Part shown: piece after piece, positions 16,129 through 22,075 of the stretch
Layout of the letters: each line of letters begins with the position of its first letter
How positions within the stretch are numbered: the stretch's first letter is position 1
Virus record (IMG/VR): IMGVR_UViG_3300025138_000124
Coordinates: 1-37,045 of that record
Reading direction: 5' to 3' (one strand)
DNA from: a virus
Length of the DNA stretch: 37,045 nt
The notes under the pieces: generated by a model
Database searches by the model: none
The model's input: the letters and a program-made list of their open reading frames with translations, nothing else
Told to the model about the DNA's origin: nothing
Made by a program: the position numbers and the translations under genes

Positions 16129-16234
16129 AATTGAAGCAGCTATTGATACTTATGAGATCAAAACAGCTTTTATACTTTGGTTAGAAGAAGAAACAAGAAA
16201 AAACATAAATTATGGAAAGGAAAACAATGAATAA
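16082..16234 (+). CDS. Early protein (50 aa), unknown
   Basis: The ATG at 16082 follows GAAGGGATA and was preferred over an in-frame TTG at 16034 that would overlap the previous gene deeply. It begins MKEEENEGKHKGSLIKIEAA and ends with INYGKENNE. A helix with hydrophobic face (IKTAFILWLEEETRK) suggests a small folded or protein-binding helix. It overlaps the previous gene by 47 bases in another frame. Confidence 0.5.
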   Translation: MKEEENEGKHKGSLIKIEAAIDTYEIKTAFILWLEEETRKNINYGKENNE

Positions 16235-16370
16235 AAATACATTTTTTATATTTAAACTATTGAGCTTAATTAAGAAATGCAGGGAAAAGGGGAAGTATGG
16301 TTTATATAATAAATTAATTAAGAAATATAATATTGATCCTAGAAAACTAGAAGAAGACTACTATGATTAA
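16227..16370 (+). CDS. Early basic protein (47 aa)
   Basis: Begins MNKNTFFIFKLLSLIKKCRE and ends RKLEEDYYD. A hydrophobic-basic amphipathic N-terminus is followed by a helix (YGLYNKLIKKYNIDP) and an acidic tail. Ribosome site GGAAAGGAAAACA precedes ATG. The start overlaps the preceding stop (ATGA) and its 3' end overlaps the next gene by eight bases. No family recognised. Confidence 0.5.
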   Translation: MNKNTFFIFKLLSLIKKCREKGKYGLYNKLIKKYNIDPRKLEEDYYD

Positions 16371-16563
16371 AAAAGGGGATATTGTTTATCATACTGTAAA
16401 GGGTATTCATGGGTTTGTTTTACAAGCTCCAACTAAGGATAGAAGCCATTGTGTTATTTCTGATTTAGATAAAGAAATGATTGGGCTGCATTCAAGAATG
16501 GATTGTTCAAAACATGACCTTGAATTAGTATTAGAAAAAGAAGAAAACATAAAGGAGGGGTAA
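16363..16563 (+). CDS. Early SH3-like small protein (66 aa)
   Basis: Residues 4-30 (GDIVYHTVKGIHGFVLQAP) followed by VISDLDKEMIGLHS and DLELVLEKEEN give the layout of a small SH3/KOW-like beta-barrel of the GD-V...G-V...DLE-V type often found in phage early regions. The start overlaps the preceding gene. The next gene begins one base after its stop, with AGGAGG inside its 3' end as that gene's ribosome site. Function unknown. Confidence 0.65.
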   Translation: MIKKGDIVYHTVKGIHGFVLQAPTKDRSHCVISDLDKEMIGLHSRMDCSKHDLELVLEKEENIKEG

Positions 16564-16863
16564 ATGAGAAAAAGCAAAAAGCAAAAAGAACAAGACTTAA
16601 TTAAGCTACATAGCTTAGTTATGAAGAAGCTAGATGAAGCCATGATGTCGGTTGAAGCTAGTAAAAAATGGAAAAAAATTAAAGCAGATGGTGTAGAATT
16701 TACTTTAATTATGAGCTGGGTTGTTGAACAATGTCTTTATAGGTGGTTAGATAAAACTTGTATTCATACTGTAAAAGATAGTTTGAATGAGAAACTTCAA
16801 TCAATAACTTCACATAAAGTTATTCAAGCTAAAGCTGATAGAGAAGAAGCTACACTAAATTAG
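16564..16863 (+). CDS. Early basic helical protein (99 aa)
   Basis: Has a Lys-rich N-terminus (MRKSKKQKEQDLIKLHSLVM) and mostly helical segments (KLDEAMMSVEASKKWKKIKA; FTLIMSWVVEQCLYRWLDK). It is well supported by AGGAGG five bases before ATG. It is the last plus-strand gene before a strong terminator and the inverted cassette. No family recognised; two Cys and conserved-looking Trp residues suggest a compact fold. Confidence 0.65.
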   Translation: MRKSKKQKEQDLIKLHSLVMKKLDEAMMSVEASKKWKKIKADGVEFTLIMSWVVEQCLYRWLDKTCIHTVKDSLNEKLQSITSHKVIQAKADREEATLN

Positions 16864-16865
16864 TT

Positions 16866-16940
16866 AAGGAGGATTAGCCAGTATTTGAAAGGGTAAGAAA
16901 TAACTGGCTAGATCCGAACAGTATTGAGATACTGTTTTTT
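16866..16940 (+). ncRNA. Candidate small RNA: orphan Shine-Dalgarno plus two hairpins
   Basis: A perfect AAGGAGG (16866-16872) is not followed by any open frame; the nearest possible start gives only a three-codon reading. Immediately after it, TAGCCAGTATTT (16875-16886) pairs with AAATAACTGGCTA (16898-16910) with one bulged base. A second perfect hairpin and T-run then end the transcript. The unit could be the processed 3' end of the early mRNA or a stand-alone RNA that engages ribosomes. This is inference from sequence only. Confidence 0.45.
16917..16940 (+). terminator. Rho-independent terminator of first early operon
   Basis: AACAGTAT (16917-16924), a four-base TGAG loop and ATACTGTT (16929-16936) form a perfect 8-bp stem, followed by T's to 16940. 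It separates the plus-strand early genes from the convergent minus-strand cassette that ends at 16959. Confidence 0.85.
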
Positions 16941-16958
16941 AATACCTAGATATTGTGT

Positions 16959-17225
16959 CTAAACTTTGCCACTATACTTGATCCTGATTTTATCTGCAAT
17001 ATCTTTCTCAAACTTTGGGTCTTTTTCAACAGCTTCCCAATATTCCATGACTATTCTGTCTATAACTATTTCAGGTGTATTCTGATTATCTAAATGTCTA
17101 AGTAAGTTAATCAGGGGGGGGTTTTTTGGCTTATTAGCTTTATTCCTTCTAATAGCCAAATTATAGGCTACATTGGAAGACTTTCTAACTTTATCTAAAA
17201 GATACTTAAACTGCTTATTTTCCAT
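16959..17225 (-). CDS. Hypothetical basic protein (88 aa), third gene of inverted cassette
   Basis: Basic and helical (MENKQFKYLLDKVRKSSNVA), with the basic segment AIRRNKANKPKNPP then LINLLRHLDNQNTPEIVIDR and EYWEAVEKDPKFEKDIADKI. It contains an unusual homopolymer: the codons AAA AAC CCC CCC C. No family recognised. It lies last in a minus-strand trio, preceded by paired palindromes in the 88-base gap, and ends close to the early-operon terminator. Confidence 0.6.
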   Translation of the reverse strand: MENKQFKYLLDKVRKSSNVAYNLAIRRNKANKPKNPPLINLLRHLDNQNTPEIVIDRIVMEYWEAVEKDPKFEKDIADKIRIKYSGKV

Positions 17226-17264
17226 AACTGCTAACTAGTATATATTAATAGTATATCTTTATTC

Positions 17265-17305
17265 AGGTATAGTTTTTATACCCCTATAGGTACAATTTTT
17301 ATACC
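17265..17305. promoter_or_regulatory. Paired near-identical palindromes, candidate operator
   Basis: AGGTATAGTTTTTATACC (17265-17282) and AGGTACAATTTTTATACC (17288-17305) match at 16 of 18 positions, are spaced 23 bases start to start (about two helical turns) and are each inverted repeats around a GGTAtA core. They lie between the winged-helix gene and the 88-aa gene, with a TATACT-like -10 box (on the minus strand, near 17247-17252) just downstream. An autoregulatory site for the neighbouring winged-helix protein or the XRE regulator is the simplest reading. Confidence 0.6.
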
Positions 17306-17313
17306 TCCCAAAA

Positions 17314-17739
17314 CTATATCTTCTTACTGTTAATAAGAATAACTTTGTTAGTATTTATTCCTTTTCTCAATCTTCTTTCCTCATATAATTCTTTTTGCTG
17401 TAATGACATTTTCTTTCTTAAATTAATGTTTCTTGTAATAATAGATTGAAAATCTTCATCATCTCTAAAGTAATATTTATTAGTCTTATTCTTCCCCCTA
17501 TTTAACCATGTAATATAGCCAAATAATTGTAGTCTGTCCAAATGCCTAATTAAAGTATTCTTATGTTTAATCGCCAATCTTCTCTTTAGATAGGTATGAC
17601 TAGGACAACAACCATTAGGAGCTGTCCTGAGCCTTGTGAGGAGCATTAAAAGGCACTTCTCAACTGGTTTAAGAACCATGTTGTCCAGTAATTCATGCTC
17701 CAGTTTAAAGAAGGCTTTATTTGTAGGTGTGCTTTTCAT
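17314..17739 (-). CDS. Winged-helix DNA-binding protein (141 aa)
   Basis: Residues ~8-85 fit the HTH_36 or replication-O-type winged helix. FFKLEHELLDNMVLKPVEKC begins the fold, LLMLLTRLRTAPNGCCPSHT leads into the first recognition part, and HKNTLIRHLDRLQLFGYITW is the recognition helix plus wing. The C-terminus is basic and helical (NLRKKMSLQQKELYEERRLR). In phages such proteins act as replication initiators or as transcription regulators; no partner helicase loader is visible here. It overlaps the upstream nuclease-like gene by 23 bases. The domain is confident, the role is not. Confidence 0.75.
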   Translation of the reverse strand: MKSTPTNKAFFKLEHELLDNMVLKPVEKCLLMLLTRLRTAPNGCCPSHTYLKRRLAIKHKNTLIRHLDRLQLFGYITWLNRGKNKTNKYYFRDDEDFQSIITRNINLRKKMSLQQKELYEERRLRKGINTNKVILINSKKI

Positions 17740-18235
17740 ATTTAAATTGCTTTAATGGTTTAAGTTTATCAATGGGAACTGACCAAACATAAGGTCTATC
17801 AGTTTTATTAAAGTTAGTCCATTGACCATGTTTTTCTATATCTAGTGGTGGAATGTAGCCGAAAAATCTATATGTAGGGGTATCGTCTCCAACAAGAAAG
17901 TAATAATCAGTTTTCTTATAACCTTGTCTTATGATAAGATTATTGGTTTTTTTAGTCATAAGCTGAGACCTAACTTGGACACATTTATTATCTATGATTA
18001 AATCTGAGCCATGAAAATTATTTACAGTATGTCCAAAATAAGACGACATCTTTTTAGCTAAAGCCATCTCACATAAAGAACCTGAAATGGTCATACCCCA
18101 TTTATCGTACAGGTTGAAGTTAGCATTATGACCCCAACTTATATTCTGTCTCATGCTCTCTGTCTGCCTTAACATTCCAGTTAAACCACCTGACAATATT
18201 TCTTCCCAATTTAACTGTATTTTTTCAAGCTCCAT
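17717..18235 (-). CDS. PD-(D/E)XK nuclease-like protein with altered active site
   Basis: A 172-aa protein. SGSLCEMALAKKMS (E56) starts the fold, GSDLIIDNKCVQVRS supplies D78 and the Q-V-R motif (87-89) where an active enzyme usually has (D/E)-x-K, and NNLIIRQGYKKTDYYFLV and FFGYIPP complete a restriction-endonuclease-like core. Phage proteins of this G-E-D-(Q/E)VR type are common and may be nucleases or binding relics. It is the first gene of the inverted cassette and is transcribed from the divergent region shared with the exonuclease/ERF operon. The Lys to Arg change makes catalysis uncertain. Confidence 0.65.
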   Translation of the reverse strand: MELEKIQLNWEEILSGGLTGMLRQTESMRQNISWGHNANFNLYDKWGMTISGSLCEMALAKKMSSYFGHTVNNFHGSDLIIDNKCVQVRSQLMTKKTNNLIIRQGYKKTDYYFLVGDDTPTYRFFGYIPPLDIEKHGQWTNFNKTDRPYVWSVPIDKLKPLKQFKYEKHTYK

Positions 18236-18321
18236 ACTTATCCCAAATCAGTATAATATAAATTAAATTTAATCAATTCTTATATTGACTTATTTATAAA
18301 CAATCTGTAAATAGATTGTAA
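18236..18321. promoter_or_regulatory. Divergent promoter region with palindrome
   Basis: This AT-rich 86-base gap separates the minus-strand cassette from the recombination operon. Rightward, TTGACT (18285-18290) has a poor TAAATA -10 at 17 bases. Leftward, a TATACT-type box is present near 18250. CAATCT and AGATTG (18301-18306 and 18313-18318) form a perfect inverted repeat just upstream of the exonuclease start, a possible operator. The recombination gene at 18322 has no recognisable ribosome site. Confidence 0.55.
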
Positions 18322-19272
18322 ATGAAGGGTATTCAAAAAGAAAGATTTACAGACATAGCTTGGACACAAGGGGATTTTAATAAATCAACAATCTCATGCA
18401 GCCAAACAACATTAAGTAATTGGATGTACTTTTTAAAATATCATCTTTCCAAACATTTAGAATTTAAAAAAGAAGCTGATAGTATTAGTTTTAATGCAGG
18501 TACTTTTGTCCATGATTACTTTCAAGCTATATTGATTGGCATATATAAAATAGAAGATGTTGAAGCTAAGTTTAGAAACTTTATTAAAGGTAAAAACTAC
18601 GCAGAAAACGACAAAGCCAAATCAGAATTTTTAGCAGATAGAATAGTAGGGTATGTTCAAAATCATTTAGACGCAGTAAAAGAAATATCAGGCAAATCTT
18701 TTCCTAAAGGTTGGGATAAAGAAAAGCCTTTTTCTGATTGGTATGATGAACAATATATGAAGAAGACTTTAGGTGTAGCTTGTGAAGGTTATATTGATTG
18801 TTTTAATGATGAATTTAAAATGTTTTCAGAACATAAGAATAGATTTGGTTCAGTTAAAAAGAACCCAAACCCACTAACACAAAAGAAAAAACCATACACT
18901 TATGTAAGACCACAAAAAATTAATTCTCCACAATTTACGCATTGTATTCAAACTGCTGTTTATTCAAAACACTTTAACCATGAATATAAACCACATTTAA
19001 TTTATGGTTATGATGATCATTATAAAATATTTGACGCAAAAAATTGTTGGGAACTATCCCCTGAAGGTATTAACTATTTCTTTAATAAGTTTATTCAAAT
19101 CAATATTCAAAGACAAGAAATGCTTAGGATAGCTGACGGAAGTATTAAGAAGTTAGCCATGATGATTGGGATAGATTGGTCTGACATCAGACACTATAAA
19201 AGAAACTTTATGCTTAAAAGCATAGATGAAGGGGATATAAAAAAACTGGAGAACTTTTATGAAAACTTATGA
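18322..19272 (+). CDS. RecB/lambda-exonuclease-like PD-(D/E)XK nuclease
   Basis: A 316-aa protein with the ordered motifs of the PD-(D/E)XK recombination exonucleases. They are GTFVHDYFQ (60-68), GYIDC with D159, E170-H-K172 as the E-x-K pair, and the QTAVY motif (210-214, Q-x-x-x-Y). This family resects double-stranded ends to give single strands for annealing. The next genes (a 54-aa protein and an ERF annealing protein) make it a probable two-component phage recombinase. No ribosome site is obvious before ATG 18322. Family assignment is by motif, so exact substrate is unknown. Confidence 0.85.
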   Translation: MKGIQKERFTDIAWTQGDFNKSTISCSQTTLSNWMYFLKYHLSKHLEFKKEADSISFNAGTFVHDYFQAILIGIYKIEDVEAKFRNFIKGKNYAENDKAKSEFLADRIVGYVQNHLDAVKEISGKSFPKGWDKEKPFSDWYDEQYMKKTLGVACEGYIDCFNDEFKMFSEHKNRFGSVKKNPNPLTQKKKPYTYVRPQKINSPQFTHCIQTAVYSKHFNHEYKPHLIYGYDDHYKIFDAKNCWELSPEGINYFFNKFIQINIQRQEMLRIADGSIKKLAMMIGIDWSDIRHYKRNFMLKSIDEGDIKKLENFYENL

Positions 19273-19423
19273 TGGTTTATCGCCTGAAGATATAAAAAGA
19301 ATTATAAATAGTGAGGTCTTGGAAAAGATGATCAAGGACAAGGCTAAAGAAGTTTATGATGATGAGAAGGAAAAAGAACAAGAAGAAATTATTAAAAACG
19401 CAAGAAAGGAAGGAACAATTTGA
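19259..19423 (+). CDS. Small acidic-basic coiled protein (54 aa) between nuclease and ERF
   Basis: Begins MKTYDGLSPEDIKRIINSEV and ends NARKEGTI. It is charged and helical in the second half (KAKEVYDDEKEKEQEEIIKN). The start overlaps the end of the exonuclease gene by 14 bases and has a GGAG site at the right distance; its TGA overlaps the TTG start of ERF. It may tether or regulate the recombination pair, inferred from position. Confidence 0.6.
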   Translation: MKTYDGLSPEDIKRIINSEVLEKMIKDKAKEVYDDEKEKEQEEIIKNARKEGTI

Positions 19424-20082
19424 CAAAGAACATATATCAAAAACTAAAGACAGCTTCAGAAGAAGCTAGAATGGTTAAAAAAACTGAGAAAAAAGGTGGT
19501 ATGAATTTTAACCCACTTGAACATGACGCAGTACAATCAGTAGCTATGGAGGTCTTAAATAAAAATGGTCTCTATGCTTATTGTACTTACAAAGACTTTT
19601 TAATTAAAGAAATGTTTGTGCAAACGACTTGTAAAATGACAATCATAGATATTGATAAGCCTAGTTCTTTTATAGAAATAGAAACTCATGCTATCGCAAA
19701 AACAGATAAGTATGGATCAGGTAATTGTATGTCATACGCAAGAAAATATGCTTTCTTAAATGCTTTAAATTTAAGAACAGGAATGAAAGATGATGAGGAA
19801 GAAGCAAAAGATATGGAAGATGGACATAATGCAAAGCCACTTTATAATCATTCTAAAGTACAGCAACCTAAACAAAAGGTTGAGGTAGCTGACGAACTAC
19901 AAGTAATACAATTAGCTTTTGAACAAAAAGCAAAACCTAATTCTGTTTTAAGAAGCGATATAGCAAATCTTAAAACAAGAATAAATCAGAATGGCGTTTG
20001 GGATTCTTTCACTAAAACTGGTTTATATAAAAATATGAAAGACCTTGAACTAAGTATCAACAAAGCAAACAAAAGGAGCTAA
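19420..20082 (+). CDS. erf: ERF-family single-strand annealing protein
   Basis: A 220-aa protein. The residue block MSYARKYAFLNAL (104-116) followed by T-G-x-x-DD (120-125) is the characteristic ERF signature, and the N-terminal half (LNKNGLYAYCTYKDFLIKEM; FVQTTCKMTIIDIDK) fits the rest of the domain. The tail is acidic and Lys/Gln-rich. The start codon is TTG, with AGGAAGGAACAAT upstream; it overlaps the preceding TGA. ERF proteins anneal complementary strands and work with a resection nuclease, here the gene two positions upstream. The pair can serve recombination-dependent replication or genome circularisation. Confidence 0.9.
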   Translation: MTKNIYQKLKTASEEARMVKKTEKKGGMNFNPLEHDAVQSVAMEVLNKNGLYAYCTYKDFLIKEMFVQTTCKMTIIDIDKPSSFIEIETHAIAKTDKYGSGNCMSYARKYAFLNALNLRTGMKDDEEEAKDMEDGHNAKPLYNHSKVQQPKQKVEVADELQVIQLAFEQKAKPNSVLRSDIANLKTRINQNGVWDSFTKTGLYKNMKDLELSINKANKRS

Positions 20083-20085
20083 CAA

Positions 20086-20286
20086 ATGGGAACATTTGAA
20101 TTAAAAGAAGGTGAAGGTTATCTTAACAGAGATAATGAGAACCCTGAGAAATTTTGGGGATCTTTTAAAATACCTAAAGACATGAAGAAAGGTGAAACAA
20201 TTAACCTAACTGAATGGATAAATACTAAAGATGATGGAAAGGTAATTCACAAATTAGTAGAACGAAAACCTAAACAACAAGTTTAG
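20086..20286 (+). CDS. Small conserved phage protein after ERF (66 aa)
   Basis: Reads MGTFELKEGEGYLNRDNENP, then FWGSFKIPKDMKKGETINL and a short Lys/Gln-rich tail. The beta-rich short domain resembles a family often beside ERF genes; no function is known. Ribosome site AAGGAGCTAACAA precedes ATG. It is probably an accessory of the recombination operon, inferred. Confidence 0.65.
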   Translation: MGTFELKEGEGYLNRDNENPEKFWGSFKIPKDMKKGETINLTEWINTKDDGKVIHKLVERKPKQQV

Positions 20287-20296
20287 TTTTACTGAT

Positions 20297-20348
20297 ATAG
20301 GGGTGGTGGTATTCTTTTTTCCCTTGAGTCGTTGTTCACTACCCCTAT
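20297..20348 (+). promoter_or_regulatory. Long hairpin ending just before a start codon
   Basis: ATAGGGGTGGTG (20297-20308) pairs with CACTACCCCTAT (20337-20348) over 12 positions with one G-U pair, enclosing a 28-base loop. The following TTTTATT is a weak U-tract, so it may be a leaky terminator. The hairpin ends six bases before the ATG of the next gene, covering the place where a ribosome site would be. Confidence 0.6.
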
Positions 20349-20354
20349 TTTATT

Positions 20355-20567
20355 ATGAAGATATTTTTTTTATTTCTTTACATGACTACTGGAGGAACGA
20401 CTTACGCATTAAAGAAAATTCCAATAATGAGTGCTACATCTTTAACTTGCAAACAAGCATTAAAAAAGAACGCAGTAATAGAACATGAGCCACATGGAGT
20501 TAGATATAAAGGACAAAAAGTATTTAAGTATTATTGTAGAACTTCATCAGGAGATTGGGTTCAATGA
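20355..20567 (+). CDS. Small secreted-type protein (70 aa)
   Basis: The N-terminus MKIFFLFLYMTTGG resembles a signal peptide or membrane anchor, and the rest (LTCKQALKKNAVIEHEPHGV, VFKYYCRTSSGDW) has two Cys residues that could pair in the periplasm. No ribosome site is seen before 20355, because the upstream hairpin occupies that region. A later ATG is possible but not better supported. No family recognised; the end overlaps the next gene (ATGA). Confidence 0.55.
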   Translation: MKIFFLFLYMTTGGTTYALKKIPIMSATSLTCKQALKKNAVIEHEPHGVRYKGQKVFKYYCRTSSGDWVQ

Positions 20568-20710
20568 ACGACAGAGGTTATAACGATTTAGAAGAAACAA
20601 TAGAAAGATTAGAAAAGAAAATTTATGAGTTAGAAAAAAAAATAGATTTAAAAGATGAGGAGATACAAATATTAAATATACAATTAACAAAAAAGGAGAC
20701 ACATGAGTAA
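20564..20710 (+). CDS. Coiled-coil protein (48 aa)
   Basis: Begins MNDRGYNDLEETIERLEKKI and continues YELEKKIDLKDEEIQILNIQ in clear heptads, ending KKETHE. It overlaps the upstream TGA and the next gene's ATG by a few bases, so it is translationally coupled. A short parallel coiled coil; function unknown. Confidence 0.65.
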   Translation: MNDRGYNDLEETIERLEKKIYELEKKIDLKDEEIQILNIQLTKKETHE

Positions 20711-21041
20711 AGATGATAATATACAATGGATAGACATAGGGGATAAATTAACAAAACAAATGCTAAAGAATAAGCAAAAGGAATATGGAAACTTTACTAA
20801 CAACTCTTATGTTATAGCCAATTTTATACAAAGCACATTAGAAGTTATTAATAAAAAATCAATCAAAGTACCAGTAACTATTGTTCCTCAACTTATGATT
20901 GTACTTAAACTTACAAGAACAATAGATGATGGAAGTAAGCAAAACTTATATAAAGCTGACACACATAACGATATAAATGGATATAATCATCTGTTAAAAA
21001 TAATGATGCAGGAATTGAAGGAGGATAAAAATGGCAAGTAA
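20703..21041 (+). CDS. DUF6378-like phage protein (112 aa)
   Basis: KQKEYGNFTNNSYVIANFIQ, then VPQLMIVLKLTRTIDDG and DTHNDINGYNHLLKIM match the pattern of the DUF6378 family (YGxxxxNxxxIAxxxxxxL, K(L)xR, DxxxDxxGY), short proteins with unclear function common in phage early regions. It has AAAGGAGACAC before ATG. It overlaps the winged-helix gene by 11 bases. Family identification is by pattern memory. Confidence 0.75.
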   Translation: MSKDDNIQWIDIGDKLTKQMLKNKQKEYGNFTNNSYVIANFIQSTLEVINKKSIKVPVTIVPQLMIVLKLTRTIDDGSKQNLYKADTHNDINGYNHLLKIMMQELKEDKNGK

Positions 21042-21300
21042 TGGTAAGGTTTTTTATAGTCCACAGATAAAAAAGATTATAAATTTTATGAATAATTATT
21101 ATGAAGAAAATGAATGCTATCCTAAACTACATGAGATAGGTGTTGAATTAGATGTTACTAAACAAAGAATAGGTATCTTAATGAAAGACGCATTGAGACT
21201 AGGATTGGTAAAATCAAATAATGTATTTATGAGAAAATATAGCTTGATTAAATTATCAAAAAACAGTAAATTGAAAGTCAATAATTACTATGAGTTGTAA
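21031..21300 (+). CDS. LexA-type winged-helix protein (89 aa)
   Basis: The residue pattern PQIKKIINFMNNYYEENECY, KLHEIGVELDVTKQRIGILM and DALRLGLVKSNN matches the N-terminal DNA-binding domain of LexA-type repressors (helix, P-tt-EI-x-x-L-V-t, then the wing). No LexA peptidase domain follows, so it is a stand-alone DNA-binding domain, possibly a regulator of early or host promoters. Ribosome site AAGGAGGATAAAA precedes ATG. It overlaps both neighbours. Confidence 0.75.
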   Translation: MASNGKVFYSPQIKKIINFMNNYYEENECYPKLHEIGVELDVTKQRIGILMKDALRLGLVKSNNVFMRKYSLIKLSKNSKLKVNNYYEL

Positions 21301-21517
21301 AAAAATATACAATATGGAAATGGCAGTAATTATGGAGGAGGATTTTGCAACTGTTGAGGAAGCTGCAAATCAAAAGATGCCTTCAACTAAGGCGTTTGTA
21401 AGTAGAGTTAGCGACATGAAGTTGATTAACTCTCTTGTAAAAAAAAAGGAGGATAATGATGGAGAACATCAGAAGTCGTCTGCAGAAGCTGATGGACAAA
21501 CAGAGGGAAAAAAGTGA
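21290..21517 (+). CDS. Early protein (75 aa), unknown
   Basis: Begins MSCKKIYNMEMAVIMEEDFA and ends GQTEGKK, acidic then basic. The core VEEAANQKMPSTKAFVSRVS looks helical. Start at 21290 overlaps the preceding gene; an inner ATG at 21314 (MEMAV) is also possible. The 3' end overlaps a 54-aa gene in another frame by 59 bases. Function not recognised. Confidence 0.5.
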   Translation: MSCKKIYNMEMAVIMEEDFATVEEAANQKMPSTKAFVSRVSDMKLINSLVKKKEDNDGEHQKSSAEADGQTEGKK

Positions 21518-21623
21518 GAAGTATGTCCAAGCAGTACAAGAAGCTAATAAATTAAAAGCTGAAAGTTATAGCTTATATTTAAAAGTTTCAGAATGCAGAG
21601 AACAATTAATGACAAATAGGTAG
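21459..21623 (+). CDS. Small basic coiled-coil protein (54 aa)
   Basis: Starts MENIRSRLQKLMDKQREKSE and ends VSECREQLMTNR. It is supported by AGGAGG six bases before the second of two adjacent ATGs (21459). The helical heptad pattern (QAVQEANKLKAESYSLYLKV) suggests a coiled coil. It lies nested in the end of the previous frame, so its reality depends on the strong ribosome site. Confidence 0.6.
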   Translation: MENIRSRLQKLMDKQREKSEKYVQAVQEANKLKAESYSLYLKVSECREQLMTNR

Positions 21624-21688
21624 TCGTTAATTAACATAAACAAGTACAACATAAAGTTGCACAACAACTAGAAAGGTAAGCTGTCGTT

Positions 21689-22069
21689 ATGGGTAAAATA
21701 CAAAAAGAAAGTGATACTTCATTCAATATTCATGCTGGTAAAAGATTAAGAAAAGCTAGAATAGAATTAGGTAAAACTCAATCATGGGTTGGAGAACAAA
21801 TAAAAGTTACTTTCCAACAAGTTCAAAAATATGAAAAAGGTACTAATGGCATGAGTGGTGCTACATTAGGTAGATTGGCAATCGCTTTAAATGTAAAGGT
21901 TACTTATTTTTATGAAGGTTATGACATTGTAAAAGGTGTAAGTAGCTTTTCATATAAAGATAATCCACCTGAATTACATAGGGGTAATCAAGTTAAGAAT
22001 GAAGCTATGTACCCTGACCCTCAACAAACACCATTGTTGAATGGTACTAATATTAAAATAGGATATTAA
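21689..22069 (+). CDS. XRE/Cro-CI-type transcription regulator
   Basis: A 126-aa protein with a helix-turn-helix at ~16-78: GKRLRKARIELGKTQSWVGE, FQQVQKYEKGTNGMSGATL, then LAIALNVKVTYFYEG. This arrangement (FQQxQKYExGxNxxS...LAxALxVxVxxFxEG) is typical of alphaproteobacterial XRE regulators. The C-terminal tail (HRGNQVKNEAMYPD, then INGTN-like end) is short, so there is no peptidase domain. Last gene of the early region, followed by a terminator. No integrase or second repressor is present, so it more likely switches early to late expression than keeps lysogeny. Confidence 0.85.
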   Translation: MGKIQKESDTSFNIHAGKRLRKARIELGKTQSWVGEQIKVTFQQVQKYEKGTNGMSGATLGRLAIALNVKVTYFYEGYDIVKGVSSFSYKDNPPELHRGNQVKNEAMYPDPQQTPLLNGTNIKIGY

Positions 22070-22075
22070 ATTAAT

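Noticed and set aside
16866-16940. tRNA or tRNA-like element
   Set aside because: The hairpins do not form a cloverleaf: no anticodon stem of the right size, no T-arm consensus, and the second hairpin is a plain terminator.
20303-20488. Plus-strand 61-aa frame beginning inside the hairpin
   Set aside because: It overlaps the signal-peptide protein in another frame, starts within the stem of the hairpin and has no independent support.
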